Source: Roseiarcus sp963709655 (GTDB taxonomy: Bacteria; Pseudomonadota; Alphaproteobacteria; Rhizobiales; Beijerinckiaceae). Taken from it: 64,000 nucleotides of DNA. Shown here in pieces: positions 17,293 to 26,374 of the stretch (the first letter of the stretch is position 1; every line of letters starts with the position of its first letter). Under the pieces are notes generated by a model. That model was given only the letters and a program-made list of their open reading frames with translations. It had not been told where the DNA came from and ran no database searches. The stretch is taken from positions 1-64,000 of the forward strand of contig CAVPXF010000010.1 in the NCBI GenBank assembly GCA_963709655.1. The letters are read 5' to 3'. A program made the translations under genes and the position numbers.

Positions 17293-19974
17293 TTACTCGG
17301 CGGCCGCGTCGGGAGAATCGGCCACAGACTTATCCACAGCAATCACTCCAAAAAACGCGGGCAGCGCCAATAGATACGCGAAGGCGGCGATCTCAATGAC
17401 CGCGCCGAGTCCGAAGTTGGTCGCGATCACCGGCGCGGCCGCCGCCCCGATCACCGAAAACGAGCCGTTGACGCCCCAGGCCCAGATGAAGAGGTGATCC
17501 TTTCCGAGTTGCCCCAGCGTGGTCATCGCAGTCGGCATCGGAAATCCCATCAAGTACGCGGGCGGAGCGATCAGGAGGAAGCACAGGACGAGCCGCTCGC
17601 CGTAGGGCAGCGCGGCGACGCCGTCGAGCGCCAGGTTCACGAACAGCGCATAGCAGAGCAGGAGCCCGCCGATGACCAGAAAGATGGCCGGCATCACGGC
17701 GCGCATATATGGCAAAATGCGTTCCGAAGTCAGCGCGCCGAGGCCAGAGAAGACCAGCATGCCGGTGATCAGCACCGAGGCTGAGATGGTCGGATTGCCG
17801 AGCGCCATCACGAAATGGGCGATGAGCCCGACCTCGACCATGATGTAGCCGGCGCCGAGACAGGCAAAATAAAGCACGGTCAGCGTCTTGCCGCGGGAGT
17901 GCGAGAAGATTGTCCGCCAGCCCCATAGGATCGGTATCAGGAGCAGCGTCGTCGCGGTCAGCGTCGCCACGCCGAGCGTCGCCCAGATGAGCAGATAGCC
18001 CCACTCGTCCTGCAGGAGTTCGAGCCGGTCGAGCACCCGTGGCAGGTCGCGGGTCTTCACATAAGCAGCGAAGTAGGGAGCGTCGTTTGTCAGAGCGCGC
18101 GTGTTGAACACGTAGCGCGAAGCGATCTGTGGCCAATCGCCAGCGATCAGCGCGTGCCAGGCAAGCCGCCCCATCGCGGTCGCAGGCAGCACGCCGTCGT
18201 CGGCCTTGCCTGAGGGAGGCGCGCCCTCGTCGGACGAGGCGTCAGTCGCCGCGCCAGCATTTTCTCCCGGCGCCGGCGGACCGCCGGCCGCGCCGGCAAA
18301 AATCTGCTCCACGTAGCCCTCGAGCGTCGAGTCGGTCTGGGACACGTCGTAGACGAAGCCGGGATAGTAGATCTCGTCGAACGACATACTGCGTGTGTGC
18401 TTGCGAAGCTTGGCGATTTCGTCGGGAGTAAAGCCGCCGTTCTTGTAGAGCACCGTCGCGGTCGACAGGTACGACGAGGCGACGAAGAACGAGTCGGCGA
18501 GATGCTGCGGATCGACGGCGCGCGCCGCCTCCGCCATCGTGGCGTAGAGTTTGAGCACCGATTTCGGCGGCTCTTCCTTGTTCCACAGCGTCACCGCCAA
18601 CACGCCGCCCGGCGCGAGCGCGCGCATGTAGATTTCCATCGCCTCTTTCGTGTAGGGGAACTTCTCCACGATGGCGAACCCCCCCGGATTGGAGAGGCCG
18701 ACGGAATCGGCCAGGCTCAGGTCGATGACGTCGAAACGCTCCTTCGTCGCAGCCAGGAAGTGCCGGCCCTCGTAGGGGATCACCCGGACTTTCGATAGGA
18801 TGTCGCCGGTAAAATCACGGATGACAGGGCTGCGGAACGCATCGAGCACCGCCTGGTTGCCTTCCGCGACAGTGACGGCCTTCGCTCCGGAATGCAGCGC
18901 GACTTCCGTCGAGATGCCGCCGCCGAACTGGGTGATGAAGGTCTTGGGCGCTTGCTTGATGATGTAAGGGTAGACCATCGGTAGGAAGTGGAAGTAAGCG
19001 GTCTCCTTGTCGGTCAAATCACGCATGACTCCGATCGGACCGTCGCTGTCGATGTACATCCCGAGATAGGCGTTGGCCGGCATCGTCGGCAGGCTGAAGC
19101 CCGCGTTGTCCGAGAGCCCCGGCGCAAAATGAAGATAGGAGCTGGAATAGATCTCAAGATAGCCGAACGGCGACGAGCTCTCGTAGACCTTCTTCGAATC
19201 CGGGAATTTCCGTGCGTAGGAGACGCCCTTGTAGTCGTTGACCGCCAGCGTTTTCAGGCCGAAAGCCGGGGCCAGGACGAAATGGCCGCCGAACGCGACC
19301 GCGCCGGCGACAAGGTAGGGAACAAGCGTGGCGAGGCCGCCGGGACCGAGCGCCCACGCGAAGCAAGCGGCCAGCCACAGCGCCAGCGGGGCGGCGATGA
19401 GATTGGCGGGGACAAAGACATACATCGCCAGCAGGAAGATGAGCCCGCAGAGCCCGGAACCCGCAAGGTCAGCGAAATAGACCCGGCCGAAGGTGCGATT
19501 GTTCTTGAGAAAGACCGCGCCGAGGAACACCGCGCCGGCGAGGAACGGCGCGAGCTCGGCCAGGAACATCTGCAGGAGCTTCCACTTCTGAGATGGATCG
19601 GAGACGAGAAAAATGGCGTTGAAGCCGAGCCGCTGGACATAGAGGTTGGCCGCGACCGCGAACGGACCGAAAAGACCGAGCGAGAGCGCCGCCGCGCCCC
19701 GCCAATGACGGGCGAACCAGTCCTTGAAAACGGTCATGACTGCGCTGGTCAGGCCGAATCCCAGCATGGCGAGGCTGACCACCATGGAGCCGAAATGCGC
19801 CCAGCTGCCGACCGCGAAGACGCGCATGATGTCGATCTGGAGCGCGATCACCGACCCGGCGGCGAGACCGACGGCGAAATAGAGCCCGACCCGCTCGCGG
19901 ACCGTCAGAACGGCATCGTCCGAGTGACGCTCGATCGGCGTCACGTCTGCGGGAATCGGGCTAGCGTCGTTCAT
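17293..19974 (-). CDS. Polytopic membrane protein with spermidine-synthase-like domain
   Basis: 893 residues. About seven TM helices (residues ~28-245) precede a soluble spermidine-synthase-like Rossmann domain (~250-660), which includes the SAM-type loop TQFGGGISTEVALHSGAKAV and FDVIDLSLADSVGLSNPGG. A second bundle of about seven TM helices (~665-880) ends the protein. Related fused SpeE-like membrane proteins are common in bacteria, but their substrate is not settled; aminopropyl transfer is not proven. A low-complexity Gly/Ala/Pro linker lies at about 570-600. The Tat-exported methyltransferase gene is 81 bp upstream on the same strand, and the two are probably cotranscribed. Confidence 0.75.
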   Translation of the reverse strand: MNDASPIPADVTPIERHSDDAVLTVRERVGLYFAVGLAAGSVIALQIDIMRVFAVGSWAHFGSMVVSLAMLGFGLTSAVMTVFKDWFARHWRGAAALSLGLFGPFAVAANLYVQRLGFNAIFLVSDPSQKWKLLQMFLAELAPFLAGAVFLGAVFLKNNRTFGRVYFADLAGSGLCGLIFLLAMYVFVPANLIAAPLALWLAACFAWALGPGGLATLVPYLVAGAVAFGGHFVLAPAFGLKTLAVNDYKGVSYARKFPDSKKVYESSSPFGYLEIYSSSYLHFAPGLSDNAGFSLPTMPANAYLGMYIDSDGPIGVMRDLTDKETAYFHFLPMVYPYIIKQAPKTFITQFGGGISTEVALHSGAKAVTVAEGNQAVLDAFRSPVIRDFTGDILSKVRVIPYEGRHFLAATKERFDVIDLSLADSVGLSNPGGFAIVEKFPYTKEAMEIYMRALAPGGVLAVTLWNKEEPPKSVLKLYATMAEAARAVDPQHLADSFFVASSYLSTATVLYKNGGFTPDEIAKLRKHTRSMSFDEIYYPGFVYDVSQTDSTLEGYVEQIFAGAAGGPPAPGENAGAATDASSDEGAPPSGKADDGVLPATAMGRLAWHALIAGDWPQIASRYVFNTRALTNDAPYFAAYVKTRDLPRVLDRLELLQDEWGYLLIWATLGVATLTATTLLLIPILWGWRTIFSHSRGKTLTVLYFACLGAGYIMVEVGLIAHFVMALGNPTISASVLITGMLVFSGLGALTSERILPYMRAVMPAIFLVIGGLLLCYALFVNLALDGVAALPYGERLVLCFLLIAPPAYLMGFPMPTAMTTLGQLGKDHLFIWAWGVNGSFSVIGAAAAPVIATNFGLGAVIEIAAFAYLLALPAFFGVIAVDKSVADSPDAAAE
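17330..17338. other. Consensus DnaA box TTATCCACA
   Basis: A perfect 9-mer that also encodes part of the C-terminus of the membrane spermidine-synthase-like protein (VDK). A single box is not an origin; it could titrate or regulate DnaA. It is recorded because dnaA lies 1.1 kb away and the AT-rich gap lies between them. Confidence 0.4.
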
Positions 19975-20055
19975 GGAGTCCTCACCCGACGCGGTCGAAA
20001 ACGAACGGCGCCCCTGGGCCGGAGCGCCGTAGAGAGATCGACGGGAATGCGCCTG

Positions 20056-20925
20056 TCAGTTGTTGTGCGTGCCGACGATTTTGTCACCCTCGAGCTTGGT
20101 GAACGGCACAAACGGCACGATCCGTCCGCCGTAGATGTCGGAGCGCGCGACGGTCATCTGGCCATCGGAGGCCTCGGTCTTGACCACCTTGAGCACGCGC
20201 TGCGCGCCGGGCGGGCCTACGGGAATGACCATGATGCCGCTCGGCTTGAGCTGCTGGAGCAACGGCGGCGGCACGTGGTCGATGCCGCAGGTGACGATGA
20301 TCTTGTCGAACGGAGCGAACTCTTCCCAGCCGTAATAGCCGTCGGCCGCCTTCGACGTGATCGCGCTGAACTCGTTGTAGCCGTCCTTGATCAGGGCGTC
20401 GTAAATGCCGCGCGTTCGGTCGGCGAGCGGCTTGATGATCTCGATCGAATAGACCTTGTCGGTCAGATGCGAGAGATAGGCCGACTGGTAGCCTGAACCG
20501 GTGCCGATCTCGAGCACCTTCTCGCCCTGCTTGGGATCGATGTTCGAGGTCATCCGCCCGACGATATGCGGCCCCGAGATGGTGACTCCGTAGCCGATGT
20601 CGAGGAAGGCGTGGTCGTAGGCGCGACCGAGGTTCTGCTGGAGAACGAACTTCTCGCGCGGCGTCAGCAGGAAGGCGCGCTTGTGCCGGTCGTTGAGCAA
20701 ATCTTCGTTACGGACCATAGCTTGAAAACGGTCGAACCGCTCGCCGAGGAACTTGGGATCCTCGCCGCGCTGGGCGACCCCCCAGGCGACGAACTTTTCG
20801 CGGTTGTCCATCGGCGGATCGAGGTCGAGCGAATAGGGCGTCGGCACGTTGGCCAGCGCCAGCCGCGGCGTGCAGACTGCGCTCAGCAGTCCGGCCGCGC
20901 CGGCAAGAAATTCACGTCTCCGCAC
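20056..20925 (-). CDS. Exported protein-L-isoaspartate O-methyltransferase-like protein with Tat signal
   Basis: 289 residues. The start is GTG 20925, preceded by GAGGAGG. The N-terminus VRRREFLAGAAGLLSAVC has an RRxFL twin-arginine motif and an Ala-rich h-region, with likely cleavage after LALA. The mature part is a PCMT-type methyltransferase: ISGPHIVGRMT, VLEIGTGSGYQSAYLSHL (SAM motif I) and FDKIIVTCGIDHVPPPLLQQLKPSG. A Tat-exported PCMT is odd, since SAM is cytosolic; the protein may act before export, be membrane-tethered, or use another ligand. It is the first gene of the pair with the membrane SpeE-like protein. Confidence 0.8.
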   Translation of the reverse strand: MRRREFLAGAAGLLSAVCTPRLALANVPTPYSLDLDPPMDNREKFVAWGVAQRGEDPKFLGERFDRFQAMVRNEDLLNDRHKRAFLLTPREKFVLQQNLGRAYDHAFLDIGYGVTISGPHIVGRMTSNIDPKQGEKVLEIGTGSGYQSAYLSHLTDKVYSIEIIKPLADRTRGIYDALIKDGYNEFSAITSKAADGYYGWEEFAPFDKIIVTCGIDHVPPPLLQQLKPSGIMVIPVGPPGAQRVLKVVKTEASDGQMTVARSDIYGGRIVPFVPFTKLEGDKIVGTHNN

Positions 20926-21205
20926 CAAAGAACCTCCTCGAACGGCAACTGTCGAGGGGCCTGATAACCTAAACGGAAACAAAACGCGACCCTTAAGCGC
21001 GTTGCGGCGGCCGCCTTAAACGAGCGGTTCCGGACCGTCAGCGTTCGACCGGGTTTTTCGCCCATTGATCGAGGGTCCGGACCGCGGCCGGCTGACGATT
21101 TCCGTGTCCGATCGCACCCGGACCGCGCGCGACCTGGCCGGTCGGAAAGGGGACGTCCGTCCTCATCTTCATGCACAGCTGCCCGCGCGAGTGGCGGTTA
21201 ACCTC

Positions 21206-21620
21206 ATGTCAAAACCCGCCGCCGACGTCCCCGCCCCTTCCGCTCAAGGCGTGGCCCTGGTGGTGGAGGATCACGACGACGTACGCGCCCAGATCGCCGA
21301 CGTTCTGACCGCCATGGGCTGCGAAGTCGTCGAAGCGTCCGACGGCCCGAGAGCCCTGCAAATCATCGAATCCCGCCCACCGATCGACTTGCTGGTGACG
21401 GATGTCGGCTTGCCCGGCGTCAACAGCTGGGCAGCTTGCGGACACCGCCCGGGCAGCGATCAATGGGCTGTTGGTTCTCATGATCACCGGCTGTGCGAGA
21501 CGGGCGCTCGACAACGCCGAACTCGCCTCCGGCGGGGAGATCCTGCGAAAACCCTTCGCCCTCGACGACCCGGCCGCGCGGGTCGGCGTGATGCTGGCGC
21601 GACCCGGGTCGGCGAGCTGA
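21206..21620 (+). CDS. Receiver-only response regulator, one frameshift
   Basis: A CheY-like domain of about 138 residues: ALVVEDHDDVRAQIADVL (acidic pocket), LLVTDVGLPGVN (phospho-acceptor Asp), then, in the next frame after a break near 21425, GQLADTARAAINGLLVLMIT and GEILRKPFALDDPAARV (conserved Lys-Pro). No output domain is present. With the frame restored it looks complete. Such stand-alone receivers usually act in a phosphorelay or serve a hybrid histidine kinase; no kinase gene is adjacent. The start at 21206 has only a weak ribosome site. Confidence 0.75.
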
Positions 21621-21806
21621 GGGCGCGAGCGCGCATCGGCGCGTTGAGACGTCAGCGACTTGGGGCGCTATCCTTGCGACAGGAGCTGACGAAAGGGACC
21701 GACCCGTTCAGAGCCGAGCGTTCCGGCCGGCGGTTATCGGCTCGATGTCTTGATCCAGCGGGGCGCGAGGCGGACAATAGACGCCGAGGAGCGGCCGTAA
21801 TTCGCC

Positions 21807-22559
21807 ATGCAATGTTGCGGAGACGATGTGATCAAAAAGACGTTTGAGGAACTTGTCGAGGCCGCCACGGACGACGCGAGGCGGCAGGACGCCCCGCTGA
21901 ACCTCAGGCTGCAGGCGCTCGCCGACAAGATCCGCGAGCTCAGGCCCGCCTTCGCCGACGTGATCGACCGTTTGATCGCGCGTCTTTCGGATAACGGCGT
22001 CGGTATGACGGCGCCGGGACCGGGCGATCCGATGCCGCCGTTTGTGTTGCCCAACGAGATCGGGCGTCTGGTGAGCCTGTCGAGCCTATTGGAGAAGGGG
22101 CCGGTCGTCGTTTCGTTCAATCGCGGTCATTGGTGTCCCTATTGCCGGCTGAGCGTGGATGCGCTCGCGCGGGCGGACGCGCAATTTGTCTCGCTGGGCG
22201 CGCAAATCGTCGCGATCTCCCCGGAACCTTCGACCGGGGCCGCGGAACTCAAAGCCTACGCGAAGGCGCCCTTCCATATCCTGTGCGATCTTGACAATGG
22301 CTACGCCCTGGAGCTGAATTTGCTCTTTTGGGTCGGCGACGAGGCGCAGCGCGCAATGGCGGCCGCGGGCATCGATCTCCCGCAGTTCCAGGGCAACGAC
22401 ACGTGGATGCTGCCCATTCCCGCGACCTTCGTCGTCGGCGCCGACGGCGTCGTTCTCGCACGTTTTGTCGATCCCGACTACCGGCGGCGAATGGCGGTGG
22501 AGGATTTGCTCGAAGCCCTTCGCACCGACGCCATCCGTCGGGCGGGTCAGGCCCGGTAG
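21807..22559 (+). CDS. Peroxiredoxin-like thioredoxin-fold protein (AhpC/TSA family)
   Basis: 250 residues. An N-terminal helical extension (to ~75) is followed by a thioredoxin fold: GDPMPPFVLPNEIGR, VVSFNRGHWCPYCRLSVDAL (CPYC motif with the peroxidatic Cys), LGAQIVAISPEPS, FHILCDLDNGYA and PIPATFVVGADGVV. It probably reduces peroxides with thiols. ATG 21807 gives the longest form; GTG 21828 (VIKKTFEELV) has a better GGAGA site and may be the real start. It overlaps the convergent LysR gene by 13 bp at their 3' ends. Confidence 0.8.
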   Translation: MQCCGDDVIKKTFEELVEAATDDARRQDAPLNLRLQALADKIRELRPAFADVIDRLIARLSDNGVGMTAPGPGDPMPPFVLPNEIGRLVSLSSLLEKGPVVVSFNRGHWCPYCRLSVDALARADAQFVSLGAQIVAISPEPSTGAAELKAYAKAPFHILCDLDNGYALELNLLFWVGDEAQRAMAAAGIDLPQFQGNDTWMLPIPATFVVGADGVVLARFVDPDYRRRMAVEDLLEALRTDAIRRAGQAR

Positions 22560-23434
22560 CCGCTCCAGTCGGAAGCCCGCAGCAACTTCAGGAGCATGCT
22601 CGCGATCGGCGGACGCGGACGTCCGGCCACGCCGTAGACGCAAACTGGACGCCCCAAGCGCGCGTCCTCGATGCGCAGACGGCGCACGCTGTCCGGCAGA
22701 TCCAGGCTCGAGGGCACGAGCGCGACGCCGGCGCCGACCGAAAGCAAGCCGACGACGTCGGCGTCGCTGTTCGCTTCGTGACTGCGCAAATCCACGAGCC
22801 CGCACTCTTTCAGAAGGGCCTCGATGTCTTCGAGGCACTCGCAGTGCGGCCGCCGGATGATCCTTTCCCCGCTGAGTTCTTGAATCGTGACTCGCTTGCG
22901 ATTGGCGAAGCGATGGTTCTCGCTGACGGCGAGCGCGAAGGTCTCCGTGAACAGGGTCCATCTGTCGAACCGTTCCCACTCGTCCTTCAGCGGACCCGCG
23001 ACCCCGAGATCCGCCCCGCCGCGCTTGAGGTGGTCGGCAAGGTCGCCGGCGGCGCCGCGGAAGAATTTCAGTTCCATGCCGGCGAAATTTCGCGACAGCT
23101 CGCCCAGCTGCGGCAGCACGATCGCAATGTTGACCGACGAAGACAGCGCGAGTTTGAGGGGCGCCAGGCTGCCGCTCTTGAGCGAGTTTGACAGCGACTT
23201 CGCCGCCGCGGCGCTATCGAAACATTGCTGCACCAGCGGCAGCATCTTGACGCCGAGTTCCGTGAGATGCGTGAGACCCCGTTCCCTATGGAAGAGTTCG
23301 CCCCCGAGTTCCGCCTCCAACGTCTGGATCGCCCGGGTGAGCGACGGCTGGGAAACACTGCAATCCTCCGCCGCCCGCGTGAAGTTGAGCGTCCGGGCCA
23401 AGGCCAGAAAATACCGAATTTGATGCATTTCCAC
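22547..23434 (-). CDS. LysR-family transcriptional regulator
   Basis: 295 residues with the standard N-terminal winged HTH (FLALARTLNFTRAAEDCSVS, QPSLTRAIQTLEAELGGELF) and a C-terminal ligand-binding domain (LALSSSVNIAIVLPQLGEL, GGADLGVAGPL, VGLLSVGAGVALVPSSL). The convergent peroxiredoxin gene may be its target, as in OxyR-like pairs, but the bufferin operon starts 337 bp away on the other strand and is an equal candidate. The effector is unknown. Confidence 0.88.
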   Translation of the reverse strand: MEMHQIRYFLALARTLNFTRAAEDCSVSQPSLTRAIQTLEAELGGELFHRERGLTHLTELGVKMLPLVQQCFDSAAAAKSLSNSLKSGSLAPLKLALSSSVNIAIVLPQLGELSRNFAGMELKFFRGAAGDLADHLKRGGADLGVAGPLKDEWERFDRWTLFTETFALAVSENHRFANRKRVTIQELSGERIIRRPHCECLEDIEALLKECGLVDLRSHEANSDADVVGLLSVGAGVALVPSSLDLPDSVRRLRIEDARLGRPVCVYGVAGRPRPPIASMLLKLLRASDWSGYRA

Positions 23435-23771
23435 GGGATGACCTTACCAAACACGTTCGCGGGCGCCGCCTCGGCCAAGGATCGCGGGACGGGACGCTGA
23501 GCTTGAGGGCGCAAACCACACTCTCGTCCAGATGCACAGATCGTACCATAGGAGCAGGGCATCAATTCAAGAGCCAGTCTGCATTTCACAATCGCCTTTC
23601 CCACTGGCACCTTCACCTCCGGAAACGCAGCCGCGCAAACTCGATGCGTCTCCGCCGCGAGGCTATCGGATGATGCGAATTTTTCGTCGTCACCCGGCGT
23701 AACGTTCTCGCGTTCGAACACGTAGTCCAAGCGCGCCCCACGAGGGCAGCCCTCAATCCGGAGAAAACAGA
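23435..23771. other. Divergent regulatory region between the LysR gene and bufA1
   Basis: 337 bp without a gene. It must hold the promoter of the LysR gene (minus) and of the bufferin operon (plus). I see no convincing -35/-10 pair or palindrome that would identify an operator. Confidence 0.4.
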
Positions 23772-24077
23772 ATGTCATCCAGGACCGTTATCACCTCCTT
23801 CGTCCTCGCCAGCGCCCTGTCGAGCGCGCTGGCCACGCTGGTGTCCGCCGCTCCCTTGACCAAAGCGGAAGAGTCTGCCGCGATGGCCGCCCACAAGCAG
23901 AAGTGCTTCGGCGTCGCGCTGAAGGGGCAGAACGACTGCGCCGCGGGCCCCGGCACGACCTGCCAGGGCACTTCGACCGTCGATTTCCAGGGCAACTCGT
24001 GGAAGTTCGTCCAGGGCGGAACCTGCACCTCGATCGAGTTGCCGAACGGCAAGCACGGCTCCCTCACGGCTATGTGA
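23772..24077 (+). CDS. bufA1: Bufferin precursor BufA1 (DUF2282)
   Basis: 101 residues: a Sec signal peptide (SFVLASALSSALATLVSAA) and a small core with four cysteines in the contexts KQKCFGV, QNDCAAG, GTTCQGT and GGTCTSI, the DUF2282 pattern. Bufferins are ribosomally made, modified copper-binding peptides; cysteines are converted by the BufB-BufC enzyme pair and the product is exported to the periplasm, where it buffers copper. The GGAG site is well placed before 23772. It is the first gene of the operon with bufB, bufC and doxX. Confidence 0.88.
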   Translation: MSSRTVITSFVLASALSSALATLVSAAPLTKAEESAAMAAHKQKCFGVALKGQNDCAAGPGTTCQGTSTVDFQGNSWKFVQGGTCTSIELPNGKHGSLTAM

Positions 24078-24128
24078 GCCAACGCGACATCCATTGCAGC
24101 ACGCGCCGGAAGACGGGGGACAGGCAAG

Positions 24129-25042
24129 ATGAGAGATCTGACCGCAAATCTTGAGCGAGACGCCTCTCGTCCCCGTCTTCCGGCGCATCCGATCGAGGGC
24201 TTGGCCGGGACGAGCCTCAAGCCCCAGCACTTGCAAGCGATCCTCGCGGGCCCAAAGCCTCGCGGCTTTTTCGAGATCCACGCCGAGAACTACATGGGCG
24301 CCGGCGGTCCGCCTCATCGCGCCCTCGAAACCATCCGTCGCGACCATGCCGTTTCGCTGCATGGCGTATGCATGTCGATCGGCGGCCCGCAAGGCCTGGA
24401 CAAGGCGCATCTCGCGCGCTTCGGCGCGCTGGTTCAGCGCTACGAGCCGGCGCTCGTCTCCGAGCATCTGGCCTGGTCGACTCACGAGAGCGTCTATTTC
24501 AACGACCTGCTGCCGCTGCCCTACACGGAAGCGACGCTCGCGACGGTGTGCGATCACATCGACGAGGTGCAGGAGGCCATCGCACGGCCGCTGCTGCTCG
24601 AAAATCCGTCGACCTATGTCCTGTTCCGCGAATCGACGATGAGCGAGACGGATTTCATCCGCGCCGTCGCGCGGCGCACCGGCTGCGGCCTGCTGCTCGA
24701 CGTCAACAATGTCTTCGTGTCGGCGACCAACCACGGCTTCTCGCCGCGCGCGTATCTCGCCGACTTTCCGCTCGCCGCGGTCGGCGAAATTCATCTTGCG
24801 GGACACGCCGAGCAGAGCGACGACGAGGGGCGCCGCTGCTCATCGACAGCCACGACCGACCCGTCGCGGACGCGGTTTGGCGCCTGTTCGAGAGCGTCGT
24901 CGCCCGAGCGGGGCCGATCCCGACCCTGATCGAATGGGACAGCGAGATCCCGGAGTGGCCGCGTCTCCAGGCGGAAGCCGCCGCCGCGCAAAGAACCCTC
25001 GATCGCGCCGGTCTGGCGGGGAGGCGCAGCCATGCAGCCTAA
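24129..25042 (+). CDS. bufB: Bufferin maturation enzyme BufB (DUF692, MNIO family), one frameshift
   Basis: A TIM-barrel multinuclear non-heme iron oxygenase that, with BufC, modifies cysteines of BufA. Motifs: GTSLKPQHL, FFEIHAENYMG (His/Glu ligands), HGVCMSIGG, LVSEHLAWS, LLENPSTYV, LLLDVNNVFVSATNHG and GEIHLAGH. After GEIHLAGH the frame is lost in GAGGGGCG near 24830; adding one G restores APLLIDSHDRPVADAVW and IPTLIEWDSEIPEWP, ending at 25042. The loss of one base in a G run argues for a sequencing error. The start is ATG 24129, 51 bp after bufA1. Confidence 0.85.
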
Positions 25043-25856
25043 CCTCTCTGGGCACGCGGGCGTCGCGGCCGGGGCCGGCTACGCGGCCGCCTTCTCGGCG
25101 TCTCTTCTCGAGCCCGACCGCGAGACGCCGGCGCTCGTTTCGGGGCCGGCCGGCAAGGCCGCGGCGAAGCGCTACAACGTCTATCGCAACAACGTCACGG
25201 TCAGCCTGATCGACGCGCTCGCCGAGGTTTATCCGGCCGTGCAGCGCATCACCGGCGTCGAGTTCTTTCGGGCGATGGCGCGTTTCCATATCCGGGAGAC
25301 GCCGCCGACCTCGCCGCTGCTGTTCGAATACGGCCGGGACTTCCCCGATTTCATCGCACGATACGCGTACGCGCAGGCGATGCCGTGGCTTGCCGACACG
25401 GCGCGCGTGGAGCGCGCGTGGCTCGACGCCTATCACGCGGCCGACGCCACGCCGCTGACGGCGTCCGATCTGGCGTCGGTCCCGGCGGAGTGCCTTGGCG
25501 AACTCGTGTTTGCGCCGCATCCGGCGACCCGGCTGGTTGGCTCGCGCTTTGCCGCAGTGACGATTTTCGTCGCCAATCGCGCGGCGCAGCCGGTCGGCGA
25601 GATCGACGCCAGCGAGGGCGAAGATGCGCTGATCACGCGGCCGGAGCTCGACGTAGTCGTGCGGCGGCTCGCTCCGGGGGAAGCGGTCCTCTTGTCAGCG
25701 CTGATCGCCGGGCGTCCGCTCGGAGAGGCCGCCGGCGCGGCGCTCGAGGTCCATTCCGATTTCGACCTCAGCGCGGGCGTCGCGACGCTGATCGATTCCG
25801 GCGCATTTGTCTCCGCCAGACCATTTGTCTCTGCCCGACTTGGAGAAAAGGCATGA
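25032..25856 (+). CDS. bufC: Bufferin maturation partner BufC (DUF2063)
   Basis: 274 residues. The N-terminal DUF2063 domain contains RYNVYRNNVTVSLIDALAEVYPA and MARFHIRETPPTSPLLFEYG, followed by ADTARVERAWLDAYHAAD; the C-terminal half resembles the nucleic-acid-binding-like fold of the family. BufC is thought to present the precursor to BufB. The gene overlaps the end of bufB by 11 bp and doxX by 4 bp (ATGA), so the four genes form a tight operon. Confidence 0.87.
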   Translation: MQPNLSGHAGVAAGAGYAAAFSASLLEPDRETPALVSGPAGKAAAKRYNVYRNNVTVSLIDALAEVYPAVQRITGVEFFRAMARFHIRETPPTSPLLFEYGRDFPDFIARYAYAQAMPWLADTARVERAWLDAYHAADATPLTASDLASVPAECLGELVFAPHPATRLVGSRFAAVTIFVANRAAQPVGEIDASEGEDALITRPELDVVVRRLAPGEAVLLSALIAGRPLGEAAGAALEVHSDFDLSAGVATLIDSGAFVSARPFVSARLGEKA

Positions 25857-26368
25857 CCAGCGCGTCGCAACAGATGTCTTCGGGCGGGACGCCGTCCTCG
25901 GCCGCCCGGTTCCTGGATCGGGCCGAGGGCCTCGTGCGCGCGGTCGCCGTTCCCTCCCTCGTTCTGCTGGTCCTGCGGTTCGCTCTGGCCACCCCCTTCT
26001 GGAGGTCCGGCATTCTCAAGTGGGACGGATTCCTCAGGCTCAGTGACACCGCGGTGACGCTGTTCACCGACGAGTTCATGCTGCATCTCCCCGGCGGACC
26101 TTACCCGTTTCCGGCGCCGGCCGTGTTCGCTTTCCTCTCCGGTTGCGTGGAGATCACCTTTCCCATTCTGCTGGCGCTCGGCCTTGCGACGCGCTTTGCG
26201 GCGCTGGGCCTGTTGTTCATGACCCTGGTCGTCGAACTGACCGTGCCGGACGGCTGGCCGATCCATATCACCTGGGCGGCGATGGCGCTCGCCATCATGG
26301 CGTGGGGACCGGGGCGAATTTCGTTCGATTTTCTGATCCGCCGGTTTCTGGGACTGCCCATGCCCTGA
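25853..26368 (+). CDS. doxX: DoxX family membrane protein of the bufferin operon
   Basis: 171 residues with four predicted TM helices: VPSLVLLVLRFALATPFW, VFAFLSGCVEITFPILLALG, FAALGLLFMTLVVELTV and WAAMALAIMAWGPG, plus the conserved SGILKWDGF loop. DoxX-like proteins commonly close bufA-bufB-bufC operons; the role in export or redox is unproven. The start at 25853 overlaps the bufC stop as ATGA. Confidence 0.85.
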   Translation: MTSASQQMSSGGTPSSAARFLDRAEGLVRAVAVPSLVLLVLRFALATPFWRSGILKWDGFLRLSDTAVTLFTDEFMLHLPGGPYPFPAPAVFAFLSGCVEITFPILLALGLATRFAALGLLFMTLVVELTVPDGWPIHITWAAMALAIMAWGPGRISFDFLIRRFLGLPMP

Positions 26369-26374
26369 AGTTCG

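Noticed and set aside
18988..20496. Plus-strand open frame of 502 codons opposite the SpeE-like and PCMT genes
   Set aside because: Mirror frame caused by GC-biased third positions; it crosses two real genes and has no domain.
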